Under the pieces are notes generated by a model. The model saw nothing but the letters and a program-made list of their open reading frames with translations. It ran no database searches and was not told the DNA's origin. DNA of 64,000 bases, from the NCBI GenBank assembly GCA_902362455.1, contig CABIWJ010000002.1, positions 248,001-312,000 of the forward strand, read 5' to 3'. Of the stretch, positions 9,172 through 18,219 are shown piece by piece. The position numbers and the translations under genes were made by a program. Position 1 is the first letter of the stretch. Each line of letters opens with the position of its first letter. The stretch is from Eubacteriaceae bacterium (GTDB taxonomy: Bacteria > Bacillota > Clostridia > Lachnospirales > Lachnospiraceae).

Positions 9172-10326
9172 ATGGGTTACGTTGTTGACACACTTGGAAA
9201 TCTATTGCATCAGACAGCTTTCTTTAATCTGACATGGGGTAACTATGTTATGATTTTAGTGGCGTTAGTATTCTTATATCTTGCAATAGCTAAGGAATAT
9301 GAACCATTATTACTTGTTCCAATCGCATTTGGTATGCTTTTGGTTAATATGTATCCTGACATTATGCTTTCAATTAAGGATTCAGATAATGGAGTAGGTG
9401 GTTTATTACATTACTTTTACTTATTAGATGAATGGAGTATTTTACCATCACTTATCTTCTTAGGTGTTGGTGCGATGACAGACTTTGGTCCTCTTATCGC
9501 AAATCCAAAATGTTTCATACTTGGTGCAGCAGCACAGTTTGGTATTTATGTAGCTTATTTTCTTGCAATATTTATGGGATTCAGTGATAAAGCAGCAGCA
9601 GCTATCTCTATCATTGGTGGTGCAGATGGACCTACATCAATCTTTCTTGCAGGTAAATTAGGCCAGACTGCTTTAATGGGACCTATAGCAGTGGCGGCAT
9701 ATTCATATATGTCATTAGTTCCAATTATCCAGCCACCAATTATGAAATTACTTACAACTGAGAAAGAACGTAAGATTAAGATGGAACAGTTAAGACCTGT
9801 TTCTAAGTTAGAAAAGATTTTATTCCCAATTATTATTACTGTAGTAGTAGTTCTTATTTTACCTACAACAGCACCACTTGTTGGTATGCTTATGCTTGGT
9901 AACTTATTCAGAGAATGTGGCGTTGTTAAACAGCTTACAGAGACAGCATCAAATGCACTTATGTATATCGTAGTTATATTACTTGGTACAAGTGTCGGCG
10001 CTACAACAAGTGCAGAAGCTTTCTTAAATATGAATACAATCAAGATAGTTATCCTTGGCCTTGTTGCATTTGCGTTTGGTACTGCAGCAGGAGTAGTTAT
10101 AGGTAAAGTTATGTGTAAGGTTACAAAAGGTAAGATTAATCCTCTTATCGGTTCGGCTGGTGTATCAGCGGTTCCTATGGCTGCCAGAGTATCACAGAAA
10201 GTTGGTTCTGAATCAGATCCTACGAACTTCTTACTTATGCATGCGATGGGACCAAACGTTGCCGGAGTTATCGGCACAGCGGTTGCAGCAGGTACATTTA
10301 TGGCGATATTTGGAATTGGAGCATAA
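9172..10326 (+). CDS. oadB: Na+-translocating decarboxylase beta subunit (OadB/MmdB/GcdB)
   Basis: Integral membrane subunit that decarboxylates carboxybiotin and couples this to Na+ export. The 384-residue protein has about nine to eleven hydrophobic helices. It contains the conserved GGADGPTSIF motif (149-158, with the functionally key Asp at 152) and the C-terminal SAVPMAARVSQKVGSESDPT region that forms the second half of the ion path. It is preceded by an AGGAGG-type site and sits between the biotin carrier and the 2-oxoacid carboxyltransferase. Its presence argues that the operon conserves energy as a sodium gradient. Confidence 0.95.
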   Translation: MGYVVDTLGNLLHQTAFFNLTWGNYVMILVALVFLYLAIAKEYEPLLLVPIAFGMLLVNMYPDIMLSIKDSDNGVGGLLHYFYLLDEWSILPSLIFLGVGAMTDFGPLIANPKCFILGAAAQFGIYVAYFLAIFMGFSDKAAAAISIIGGADGPTSIFLAGKLGQTALMGPIAVAAYSYMSLVPIIQPPIMKLLTTEKERKIKMEQLRPVSKLEKILFPIIITVVVVLILPTTAPLVGMLMLGNLFRECGVVKQLTETASNALMYIVVILLGTSVGATTSAEAFLNMNTIKIVILGLVAFAFGTAAGVVIGKVMCKVTKGKINPLIGSAGVSAVPMAARVSQKVGSESDPTNFLLMHAMGPNVAGVIGTAVAAGTFMAIFGIGA

Positions 10327-10393
10327 AAATTTTGTAAGTAAAATGCAGATAATAAAAAAGTATTTCAGATGAAGTACAGAAAAGAGGTATAAT

Positions 10394-11806
10394 ATGGCAG
10401 AACAGGTTAAAAAGCCAATTAAAATTACAGAGACAGTTCTTCGTGATGCCCATCAGTCATTAATTGCTACAAGAATGACAACAGAGCAGATGTTACCTAT
10501 AGTTGATAAAATGGATAAAGTTGGTTACCACTCAGTAGAATGTTGGGGTGGAGCTACATTTGATGCATCACTTAGATTCTTAAAGGAAGATCCATGGGAA
10601 AGACTTAGAAAGTTAAGAGATGGATTCAAAAATACTAAATTACAGATGTTATTCAGAGGTCAGAATATCTTAGGATATAACCATTATGCAGATGATGTTG
10701 TAGAATATTTCGTACAGAAATCAATTGCAAACGGAATCGATATCATCAGAATATTTGACTGCTTTAACGACCTTGATAACTTAAAAACAGCAGTTAATGC
10801 TGCGAAGAAAGAAAAAGGTCATGCACAGGTTGCATTAGCTTATACATTAGGTGATGCATACACACTTGATTACTGGAAAGAGACAGCTAAAAGAATTGAA
10901 GATATGGGTGCTGACTCATTATGTATTAAGGATATGGCAGGATTACTTTTACCATATAAAGCAACTGAATTAGTCCAGGCTTTAAAAGATGGTACATCTC
11001 TTCCAATTCAGATGCATACACATTATACTTCAGGTGTAGCATCAATGACATATTTAAAAGCTGTAGAAGCAGGAGCAGATGTTATAGATACAGCTATTTC
11101 ACCATTTTCAATGGGAACAAGCCAGCCTGCAACAGAAGTTATGGTTGAAACATTTAAGGGAACACCATATGATACAGGTCTTGACCAGAATCTTCTTGCA
11201 GAAATCGCTGATTACTTTAGACCAATCCAGGAAGATGCACTTAAGACAGGATTACTTAATCCAAAGGTTATGGGTGTTAATATTAAGACATTATTATATC
11301 AGGTACCAGGTGGTATGTTATCTAACCTTGTATCACAGCTTAAAGATGCTCATGCTGAAGATAAATACTATGATGTATTAGAAGAGATTCCAAGAGTAAG
11401 AAAAGACTTTGGTGAACCACCACTTGTTACACCATCATCACAGATTGTGGGTACACAGGCAGTTCTTAATGTACTTCAGGGTGAAAGATATAAGATGGTA
11501 ACAAAAGAATCTAAGAAGATATTAAGTGGTGAATTTGGTAAAACAGTTAAACCATTTAATAAAGAGGTTCAGAAGAAATGTATTGGTGATACAAAACCTA
11601 TTACATGCAGACCAGCAGATTTAATAAAACCACAGCTTGAAGAGTTTAAGAAAGAAGCTGAACAGTATGTTGAGCAGGACGAAGATGTATTATCATATGC
11701 ATTATTTCCACAGGTTGCTACAGACTTCTTTAAATACAGAGAAGCACAGGAGACTAAAGTTGATTTAGCTAAAGCAGATACTAAAGATGGTGTATATCCA
11801 GCATAA
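10394..11806 (+). CDS. 2-oxoacid carboxyltransferase (OadA/PycB-like, 5S transcarboxylase type)
   Basis: Transfers a carboxyl group between oxaloacetate/pyruvate and biotin. The TIM-barrel features are clear: RDAHQS near residue 17, the carboxylated-lysine segment CIKDMAG (Lys180) and metal ligands in MHTHYTSG (His209, His211). The protein ends at 470 residues with no EAMKM biotin domain, unlike full-length OadA (about 590). It must therefore use the separate carrier encoded two genes upstream. Together with the MmdA-like gene it reproduces the 12S + 5S + 1.3S set of propionibacterial transcarboxylase, but with Na+ pump subunits added. The terminator at 11864 closes the operon. Confidence 0.92.
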   Translation: MAEQVKKPIKITETVLRDAHQSLIATRMTTEQMLPIVDKMDKVGYHSVECWGGATFDASLRFLKEDPWERLRKLRDGFKNTKLQMLFRGQNILGYNHYADDVVEYFVQKSIANGIDIIRIFDCFNDLDNLKTAVNAAKKEKGHAQVALAYTLGDAYTLDYWKETAKRIEDMGADSLCIKDMAGLLLPYKATELVQALKDGTSLPIQMHTHYTSGVASMTYLKAVEAGADVIDTAISPFSMGTSQPATEVMVETFKGTPYDTGLDQNLLAEIADYFRPIQEDALKTGLLNPKVMGVNIKTLLYQVPGGMLSNLVSQLKDAHAEDKYYDVLEEIPRVRKDFGEPPLVTPSSQIVGTQAVLNVLQGERYKMVTKESKKILSGEFGKTVKPFNKEVQKKCIGDTKPITCRPADLIKPQLEEFKKEAEQYVEQDEDVLSYALFPQVATDFFKYREAQETKVDLAKADTKDGVYPA

Positions 11807-11863
11807 TTATTTATAATTAATTATTGTTAGTTAATTCAAATAGAAATATATATATTGAAATTG

Positions 11864-11906
11864 ACAGGTCATTATGAAATTTAATGTTCATAATGACTTG
11901 TTTTTA
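11864..11906 (+). terminator. Terminator of the decarboxylase operon
   Basis: A 15-base stem (ACAGGTCATTATGAA paired with TTCATAATGACTTGT, one G-U) with an eight-base loop is followed by a TTTTT tract. From here to 12046 I see no gene or clear signal. Confidence 0.88.
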
Positions 11907-12045
11907 AATTATGGGTCGAGACTCTGTTTAGCCGGTAAAGCGTATGGAATATATAAAATATTAAAGATTATAGCTGTGGATACCTCCTGAGTGGAATGTA
12001 TTTACAGATAGAATCAAAATCTGGAAGATTATTTTCTGTTGGTAT

Positions 12046-12074
12046 TTGATGAAATTAAATAAGTATAGTATAAT
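12046..12074 (+). promoter_or_regulatory. Promoter for the RpiR-family gene
   Basis: TTGATG (12046-12051), a 17-base spacer and a consensus TATAAT (12069-12074). Transcription would begin near 12081, leaving a leader of about 175 bases before the RpiR start at 12256. A possible small reading frame in that leader is discussed as a finding. Confidence 0.65.
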
Positions 12075-12255
12075 GTCTATGAACGTTGCCTCCTTTAGTG
12101 TAAGGTTTGTTTGGCGATGGACATTATACAAAAAAAGAGGTTAATAATCTTTTTATGAGATTAGAATTGAACATCAACGATTTACCTAACGATTATTATA
12201 ACAAAGAAATCAACAGGCAACTTGATAATATACTGGATAAAATTGGAGTACATAT

Positions 12256-13242
12256 ATGGCAGACGATAATATTGAAATTAATAAAGCAGAAATGGACAAT
12301 GTAGAGATTGATAAAGAGGAAATGGGCAATATAGAGATTAACGGCGATTTAATATCGAGAATGAACGAAAGGTATCCTAAAATGAGTAAAGGACAGAAAA
12401 AACTTGCGGCATATATTACTTCTAATTATGATACAGCAGTATTTATGACAGCAGCTAAGTTAGGAGAGATGGTGGGCGTAAGCGAGTCTACAACGGTAAG
12501 ATTTGCAACACTTTTAGGATATAATGGTTTCCCTGAATTCCATAAGGCATTAGAAGATGTTGTAAAAGATAAATTACATTCTGTGCAGCGTATAGAGATA
12601 TCAGCTTCTAAGATGACTAAGGCACAGGTGTTAGAAACAGTTATGATGTCAGATGCCGAAAAAATAAAACTCACATTAGATACCATATCGAAGTCTAATT
12701 TTGAAGAGGCAGTAGAAAGCATAATGAATGCCAAACGTATTTATGTTGTGGGTATAAGGACCTGTATGCCACTTGCAACATTTTTAGGCTTTTATCTTAA
12801 TATAATATTTGATGATGTCACGGTTGTAACTACGAATAATGCAAGTGAGATTTTCGAACAGATGATTAATATTAATAAAGATGATGTACTTATTGGAATA
12901 AGTTTTCCGAGATATTCAATGAGAACTCTTAAAGCTATGGAATTTGCCAATGACAGAAATGCAAAAGTCATATCGATTACAGATGACAAGAATTCGCCGC
13001 TTAATCTGTATTCATCATGTAATCTTTTGGCAAGAAGCGATATGGCAACGGTGGTTGACTCGTTAGTAGCACCATTAAGTGTTATAAATGCTTTAGTGGT
13101 ATCGTTGTGTATGAAGAAAGCAGATTATGTGACAGAGAAGTTAGATACATTAGAGAGAATCTGGAGTGATTACCAGATTTATTCAAATGATGAGATAAAT
13201 ATGGTTGATGATGAAGTTGCAATTAGAAGTATTGAAAAATAA
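12256..13242 (+). CDS. MurR/RpiR family transcriptional regulator
   Basis: Predicted DNA-binding regulator responding to a phosphosugar or similar ligand. The N-terminal HTH_6 domain (about residues 35-110, with MSKGQKKLAAYI, LGEMVGVSESTTVRFATLLGY) is followed by a SIS sugar-isomerase domain (about 140-290, with RIYVVGIRTCMPLA and VLIGISFPRYSMRTL). The start at ATG 12256 has GGAG seven bases upstream. Residues 1-30 are an extra acidic segment built from ten-residue repeats (NIEINKAEMD, NVEIDKEEMG). A later start at the ATG at 12361 would remove this extension but has a poor ribosome site. Its position after the decarboxylase operon suggests, but does not prove, that it controls it. Confidence 0.88.
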   Translation: MADDNIEINKAEMDNVEIDKEEMGNIEINGDLISRMNERYPKMSKGQKKLAAYITSNYDTAVFMTAAKLGEMVGVSESTTVRFATLLGYNGFPEFHKALEDVVKDKLHSVQRIEISASKMTKAQVLETVMMSDAEKIKLTLDTISKSNFEEAVESIMNAKRIYVVGIRTCMPLATFLGFYLNIIFDDVTVVTTNNASEIFEQMININKDDVLIGISFPRYSMRTLKAMEFANDRNAKVISITDDKNSPLNLYSSCNLLARSDMATVVDSLVAPLSVINALVVSLCMKKADYVTEKLDTLERIWSDYQIYSNDEINMVDDEVAIRSIEK

Positions 13243-13396
13243 CTTTTATCATATAGAGAACCCGATATCAGGTTCGGAAGTTTGTATTATATATAATATG
13301 GAATCAGGCTTTTTGCTTGAAATGTATGAAAAAATCAATAGAGTTCCGTATCATATTTTATATGGGATCAAGACTAAAACGAAAATGGTGGATTAA

Positions 13397-14638
13397 ATGG
13401 CAGATAGAAAAGTTATAGTTATAGGAGCAGGTGCGGCAGGAATGATGGCTGCATATTCGTCTGCTTTGTGTGGAAATAAAGTAACTGTATTTGAAAGAAA
13501 TGAGAAAGCAGGAAAGAAGTTATTCATTACTGGAAAAGGAAGATGTAATATAACAAATGATTCTGATGTGGAAACAATTCTTAATAATATAATTACTAAC
13601 AGAAAGTTTATGTATAGTGCGATTTATTCGTTTAGTAATGAAGATGTTAAAGCATTTTTTGAAGAAAACGGATTACATCTGAAAGTGGAGAGAGGAAACA
13701 GAATTTTTCCTGTATCAGACAAGTCTTCAGATGTTATTAATACATTGAAGAAAGCACTTAGAAATGAAAATGTAGAGATAGAATATAATATACTTGTAAA
13801 AGACCTGGTAGTTGAGAATAATACAGTAAAAGGAGTTGTTCTTAAAGATGGCAGAAAAGTATATGCTGATAAAGTTATAATGGCTACAGGCGGTATGTCT
13901 TATCCGGTGACAGGTTCTGATGGAAAAGGTTTTGATATTCTTAGAAAATATGGGCATACGATAACTGATTTAAGTCCTGCACTTGTACCAATGAATGTAA
14001 AAGAAGAGTTCGCTAAGGAATTACAGGGTTTATCACTCAAGAATGTAGATATATCATTTTATCGTAATGAGGTTGATAAAAAGCCTGTATATGAGGAATT
14101 TGGCGAAATGCTTTTCACACATTTTGGCATCAGTGGTCCGATAGTGTTAAGTGGAAGCAGTGTTGCCGGCAAATATCTTAAAGAGGGCAATCTGATTGCT
14201 AGGATAGACTTAAAACCGGCACTTAGTAAAGAACAGCTAGATGACAGAATACTCAGAGAATTTACGAATGGAATTAACAAAGATATTGTAAATGTTATGG
14301 ATAATCTGTTGCCTAAAAAGCTAATTCCTGTTATGCTAGATTATTGTGAGATAGAATCTCATAAAAAGGTCAATAGCATCTCTAAAGAAGAGAGAAACCG
14401 AATGGTCGAAGCATTTAAAGGATTAAAACTTACGATAACATCACTGAGAAGTTTTAATGAAGCGATAATTACTCAGGGTGGTATTAAGGTTAAAGAAGTA
14501 GATCCAGGAACAATGGAATCGAAAATTATCAGCAATTTATATTTAGCAGGCGAAATGTTAGATGTTGATGCACTGACAGGTGGTTATAACCTGCAGATAG
14601 CATGGTCTACAGGGAGACTTGCAGGTATGGAATATTAA
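13397..14638 (+). CDS. NAD(P)/FAD-dependent oxidoreductase (HI0933/YhiN family)
   Basis: 413-residue flavoprotein of the HI0933-like family, whose reaction is not established. The N-terminal dinucleotide-binding motif is VIGAGAAGMMAA (about 6-17), followed by the family's KLFITGKGRCNITN. A second nucleotide contact appears in VIMATGGMSYP, and the C-terminal FAD segment is YLAGEMLDVDALTGGYNLQIAWSTG. The length is standard. The ATG follows a GGTGG site. It is only 18 bases upstream of cmk, and this flavoprotein-cmk-ispH order recurs in clostridial genomes, which suggests one operon. Confidence 0.9.
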   Translation: MADRKVIVIGAGAAGMMAAYSSALCGNKVTVFERNEKAGKKLFITGKGRCNITNDSDVETILNNIITNRKFMYSAIYSFSNEDVKAFFEENGLHLKVERGNRIFPVSDKSSDVINTLKKALRNENVEIEYNILVKDLVVENNTVKGVVLKDGRKVYADKVIMATGGMSYPVTGSDGKGFDILRKYGHTITDLSPALVPMNVKEEFAKELQGLSLKNVDISFYRNEVDKKPVYEEFGEMLFTHFGISGPIVLSGSSVAGKYLKEGNLIARIDLKPALSKEQLDDRILREFTNGINKDIVNVMDNLLPKKLIPVMLDYCEIESHKKVNSISKEERNRMVEAFKGLKLTITSLRSFNEAIITQGGIKVKEVDPGTMESKIISNLYLAGEMLDVDALTGGYNLQIAWSTGRLAGMEY

Positions 14639-14656
14639 AGCGGAATGGAGTTTAGT

Positions 14657-15325
14657 ATGAAAAAAATAAATGTAGCAATTGATGGACCAGCAGGAGCAGG
14701 AAAGAGTACAATAGCAAAACTTGCAGCAGCAAAGAAGCATTTTATCTATGTGGATACTGGTGCTATGTACAGAGCAATGGCTCTTGCATGTATAAGAGAA
14801 AATATTTTAGCAGATGATGAAGCAGGTGTAGTTAGAGTATGCGAAAACTGTGACGTTAAGATTGAGTATGAAAATGGAGAGCAGAAAGTATTATTAAATG
14901 GTGAAAATGTTAATGCCTTTATAAGAACAGAAGAAGTTAGCCAGATGACTTCAGCAGTTTCAGCTTACTCACAGGTAAGGGCTAAATTATTAGAACTTCA
15001 GAGAAATATAGCCAAGACTGAAAATGTCATTATGGATGGAAGAGATATCGGTTCTAATGTACTTCCAGATGCCAATGTTAAGATATATCTTACAGCATCA
15101 GTGCATACAAGAGCTAAGAGAAGATTTATCGAACAGAAAGAAAAGGGATACACAGGAACAATTGAAGAGATAGAGACTGAAATTGAAAAGCGTGATTATA
15201 GAGATTCCCATAGGGAATGTGCACCTTTGACGGTTGCCGAGGGTGCTGTTATCATAGACTCTTCTGATATGACTATCAATGAAGTGGTTGATAAGATAAT
15301 TGAATATATAGATGAAGCAATGTAG
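14657..15325 (+). CDS. cmk: Cytidylate kinase
   Basis: Phosphorylates CMP and dCMP to the diphosphates. The P-loop DGPAGAGKST lies at about residues 8-17. It is followed by DTGAMYRAMAL, the substrate-binding DGRDIGSNV and the lid segment RAKRRFIEQ...IEKRDYRDSHR. The 222-residue length is normal. I chose the ATG at 14657, six bases after GGAG; the in-frame ATG at 14645 overlaps the ribosome site. It is followed closely by ispH. Confidence 0.95.
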   Translation: MKKINVAIDGPAGAGKSTIAKLAAAKKHFIYVDTGAMYRAMALACIRENILADDEAGVVRVCENCDVKIEYENGEQKVLLNGENVNAFIRTEEVSQMTSAVSAYSQVRAKLLELQRNIAKTENVIMDGRDIGSNVLPDANVKIYLTASVHTRAKRRFIEQKEKGYTGTIEEIETEIEKRDYRDSHRECAPLTVAEGAVIIDSSDMTINEVVDKIIEYIDEAM

Positions 15326-15358
15326 TATAATATAACTCTTAAGAATATGGAGAAAAGC

Positions 15359-16237
15359 ATGAAAGACAATTTGAATGCAGCTAAGAATATAATTGTTGCT
15401 AAAAGTGCAGGCTTCTGCTTCGGAGTAAAGAGAGCAGTTGATAAAGTATATGAACAGATAAATGATAATTCCATGCACAAGCAAATATATACTTATGGAC
15501 CTATCATACACAATGAGGAAGTAGTTAAGGATTTAGAAAGTAAAGGCGTCAGTGTTATTAATTCTAAAGAAGAGTTAGAAAACACGAAAGATGGAATCGT
15601 TATTATACGTTCTCATGGTGCAACAAAGGAAATATACGACATAATAGAAGAAAATAATCTTGTTTTGGTAGATGCAACATGTCCTTTTGTCAGAAAAATT
15701 CATAAGATTGTGCAAAATGAAAAGAATAATAATAAGCACATTATAATAATCGGTAATTCAGACCACCCTGAAGTAAAGGGTATAAAAGGCTGGGCAGGAG
15801 ATGATACAACAATTATTGGAACCGCAGAAGAAGCTGAAGAATTTGAGCTAAAAGAACCAAAGAAGGTGTGTATTGTATCTCAAACGACATTTAATTACAA
15901 GAAATTTAATAATTTAGTTGAAATTATTTCAAAAAAGGGTTATGATATAAATGTTTTAGACACAATTTGTAGTGCTACACATGAGCGCCAGCGAGAGGCG
16001 AGAGAGATAGCAAAGCAAGTTGACACCATGATTGTAATTGGTGGAAGGAACAGTTCAAATACACAAAAGTTGTATGAAATATGCAAAAGCGAATGTAATA
16101 ATACTTACTATATACAAACATTAGATGATTTAGAATTAGATAATATTGAAATAGGTAGCGTAGGTATTACAGCTGGGGCTTCAACCCCAAATAATATAAT
16201 CGAGGAGGTTCATACTAATGTCAGAGTTAAGTTTTGA
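15359..16237 (+). CDS. ispH: 4-hydroxy-3-methylbut-2-enyl diphosphate reductase
   Basis: Last enzyme of the MEP isoprenoid pathway, a [4Fe-4S] protein that makes IPP and DMAPP. The three cluster cysteines lie in AGFCFGV (near residue 17), DATCPFV and DTICSAT. Substrate-binding segments THGP-like YGPIIHNEEVV, IIRSHGA, VSQTTFN and GITAGAST are all present. The start at ATG 15359 has GGAG six bases before it, preferred over the ATG at 15347. The stop lies 20 bases inside the S1 gene. This ispH-S1 linkage is common in clostridia, where the two are sometimes fused. Confidence 0.96.
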   Translation: MKDNLNAAKNIIVAKSAGFCFGVKRAVDKVYEQINDNSMHKQIYTYGPIIHNEEVVKDLESKGVSVINSKEELENTKDGIVIIRSHGATKEIYDIIEENNLVLVDATCPFVRKIHKIVQNEKNNNKHIIIIGNSDHPEVKGIKGWAGDDTTIIGTAEEAEEFELKEPKKVCIVSQTTFNYKKFNNLVEIISKKGYDINVLDTICSATHERQREAREIAKQVDTMIVIGGRNSSNTQKLYEICKSECNNTYYIQTLDDLELDNIEIGSVGITAGASTPNNIIEEVHTNVRVKF

Positions 16238-17345
16238 ACAGTTATTTGAAGAACAGGGAATGAAACAAATAAGTACAGGAGAAGTCGTTGAGGGCACAGT
16301 AATCAGCGTTAAAGAAGACGAGATCGTCTTAAATATAGGTTACAAAGCAGATGGTATTGTTAGTCGTAGTGAATATACAAATACACCAAACGTTGATTTA
16401 AGAACATGTGTATCTGTAGGCGACACAATGGAAGCAAAAGTTGTTAAAGTTAATGATGGTGAAGGTCAGGTTGTACTTTCATACAAACGTCTTGCTGCTG
16501 AAAAAGGAAGCAAACGTATTGAAGAAGCTTATAACAACAAAGAAGTTCTCAAAGCAAAAGTTACACAGGTAAGAGCCGGTGGACTTACAGTTGTAGTTGA
16601 CGAAACAGAAATCTTTATTCCAGCAAGTCTTGTATCAGACACATACGAGAAAGATTTATCGAAATATGCAGATAAAGAAATCGAATTCGTTGTTACAGAA
16701 TTTACACCAAATTCTAATCCAAGAAAGAGAAGAATTATCGGTAACAGAAAGATTCTTTTAGTAGCAGCTAAAGAAGAAAAACAGAAAGCTTTACTTGAAT
16801 CAATCAAAGAAGGCGATGTTGTAGAAGGCACAGTTAAAAATGTAACAAGCTTTGGTGCATTTGTTGATTTAGGTGGAATGGACGGATTACTTCATATCTC
16901 TGAGATGTCTTGGGGAAGAGTTGATAATCCACAGGATATTCTCAAAACAGGTGATAAAGTTAAGTGCATTATTAAAGAGATTAAAGGCAATAAGATTGCT
17001 TTAAGCTGCAAGTTTGATGAGACAAACCCATGGACAACAGCAGCAGATAAATATCATGTTGGTGATGTTGTTAAAGGTAAAGTTGCAAGAATGGCTGACT
17101 TTGGTGCATTTGTTGAATTAGAGCCAGGTGTTGATGCTTTACTTCATGTATCACAGATTTCTAAGACAAGAATCAACAAACCTGCTGATGTTCTTTCAAT
17201 TGGTCAGGAAGTAGAAGCTAAGATCGTTGATTTTAATGCAGAAGCAAAGAAAGTAAGCTTAAGTATTAAAGCATTAGAAGCTGATTCAGCAGAGGAAGCT
17301 GATTCAGCAGATGAAGCAGAAACAGAGGCTGATACTGAAGAATAA
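16218..17345 (+). CDS. rpsA: S1 RNA-binding domain protein (ribosomal protein S1-like)
   Basis: Four S1 OB-fold domains at about residues 20-90, 108-178, 197-264 and 281-352. The third and fourth have the classic GAFVDLGG...GLLHISEMSW and GAFVELEPG...ALLHVSQIS. It ends in an acidic Ala/Glu/Asp tail. Firmicute S1-like proteins with four domains are thought to bind mRNA and may or may not join the ribosome; they are not strict equivalents of six-domain S1. The ATG follows GAGGAGG and overlaps the end of ispH, so translation is coupled. Confidence 0.9.
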   Translation: MSELSFEQLFEEQGMKQISTGEVVEGTVISVKEDEIVLNIGYKADGIVSRSEYTNTPNVDLRTCVSVGDTMEAKVVKVNDGEGQVVLSYKRLAAEKGSKRIEEAYNNKEVLKAKVTQVRAGGLTVVVDETEIFIPASLVSDTYEKDLSKYADKEIEFVVTEFTPNSNPRKRRIIGNRKILLVAAKEEKQKALLESIKEGDVVEGTVKNVTSFGAFVDLGGMDGLLHISEMSWGRVDNPQDILKTGDKVKCIIKEIKGNKIALSCKFDETNPWTTAADKYHVGDVVKGKVARMADFGAFVELEPGVDALLHVSQISKTRINKPADVLSIGQEVEAKIVDFNAEAKKVSLSIKALEADSAEEADSADEAETEADTEE

Positions 17346-17360
17346 TTCAGGGAGGCTATA

Positions 17361-18140
17361 ATGGATTACGAACAATTCAAGCTACCTGTATATGAATTAA
17401 CTCATATTGATTTAAACTGCTATAAAGAGCGTCAGATGAAGAGAAGAATCGACGCTCTTATAGCGAAACATAATATTAACGGATACAGTGAATATGTAGA
17501 GTCACTTAAGAATAACAAGAAGATTTTCGAGGAATTCATAAGCTATATTACCATCAATGTATCCGAATTTTATAGAAACCCTGACCAATGGAAGATTTTA
17601 GAAGACAGTATACTTCCTGGACTTATGAAGAATTCAGTGAATGGTAAACTGAAGATATGGAGTGCGGCCTGTTCTACAGGTGATGAGCCATATTCATTGG
17701 TAATGTTGCTTTCTAAATATATACCTTTAAGTGATATATCAGTTATTGCAACGGATATTGATAAACAGGTTCTAGAGAAAGCAAATGTGGGTGTATATAA
17801 TGCCAAAAGTCTTGCAAATCTTCCAAAAGACTTTATAGATATGTACTTTACGAAGATTGGCGAAAAAAATTATCGAATAAGTGATAGAATTAAGAAATGT
17901 GTTGAATTCAGACATCATAATTTATTACAAGATGAATATATTTCTAATTGTGATTTGATTCTATGCAGAAATGTTGTAATATATTTTACAGATGAAGCAA
18001 AGACTGAGATATATAAGAAATTCAATGAATCATTGAAACCGGGAGGAATTCTATTTGTGGGAAGTACTGAACAGATAATAAATTACCGCGAATTAAATTA
18101 CTCATCGGTTAAATCATTTTTCTATCAGAAGCAAGATTAA
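17361..18140 (+). CDS. cheR: CheR-type protein-glutamate methyltransferase
   Basis: SAM-dependent methyltransferase that methylates glutamates on chemoreceptors. The 259 residues have the N-terminal helical CheR_N domain (about 1-60) and the catalytic domain with the SAM motif WSAACSTGDEPYSL. ATDID, CDLILCRNVVIYF and the C-terminal GGILFVGSTEQI follow; these are diagnostic. No other chemotaxis genes are nearby, so it acts with partners encoded elsewhere or with an orphan receptor. It follows the S1 gene by 15 bases. Confidence 0.93.
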   Translation: MDYEQFKLPVYELTHIDLNCYKERQMKRRIDALIAKHNINGYSEYVESLKNNKKIFEEFISYITINVSEFYRNPDQWKILEDSILPGLMKNSVNGKLKIWSAACSTGDEPYSLVMLLSKYIPLSDISVIATDIDKQVLEKANVGVYNAKSLANLPKDFIDMYFTKIGEKNYRISDRIKKCVEFRHHNLLQDEYISNCDLILCRNVVIYFTDEAKTEIYKKFNESLKPGGILFVGSTEQIINYRELNYSSVKSFFYQKQD

Positions 18141-18144
18141 TTCA

Positions 18145-18171
18145 TATGGTTGCCCGTTTTGGACAACCATA
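18145..18171 (+). terminator. Possible terminator after cheR
   Basis: An eight-base stem TATGGTTG/CAACCATA with an 11-base loop and a short TTTTC tail. The T-tract is poor, so this may only pause or partly terminate. Confidence 0.4.
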
Positions 18172-18219
18172 TTTTCGATATAAAAGAAATTTTTATAAGA
18201 AAGGTAACTGACCGGAAAA

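Noticed and set aside
9555..10277. A 240-codon open frame on the minus strand opposite oadB.
   Set aside because: It is fully inside a well-supported + strand gene, has no ribosome site, and its Thr/Ala/Ile-rich product is what the complement of a membrane-protein gene gives.
13205..13396. A 63-codon frame between the RpiR gene and the flavoprotein gene.
   Set aside because: It begins inside the RpiR gene, lacks a ribosome site and resembles no known protein; a weak GAACC/GGTTC hairpin is all that is visible in the gap.
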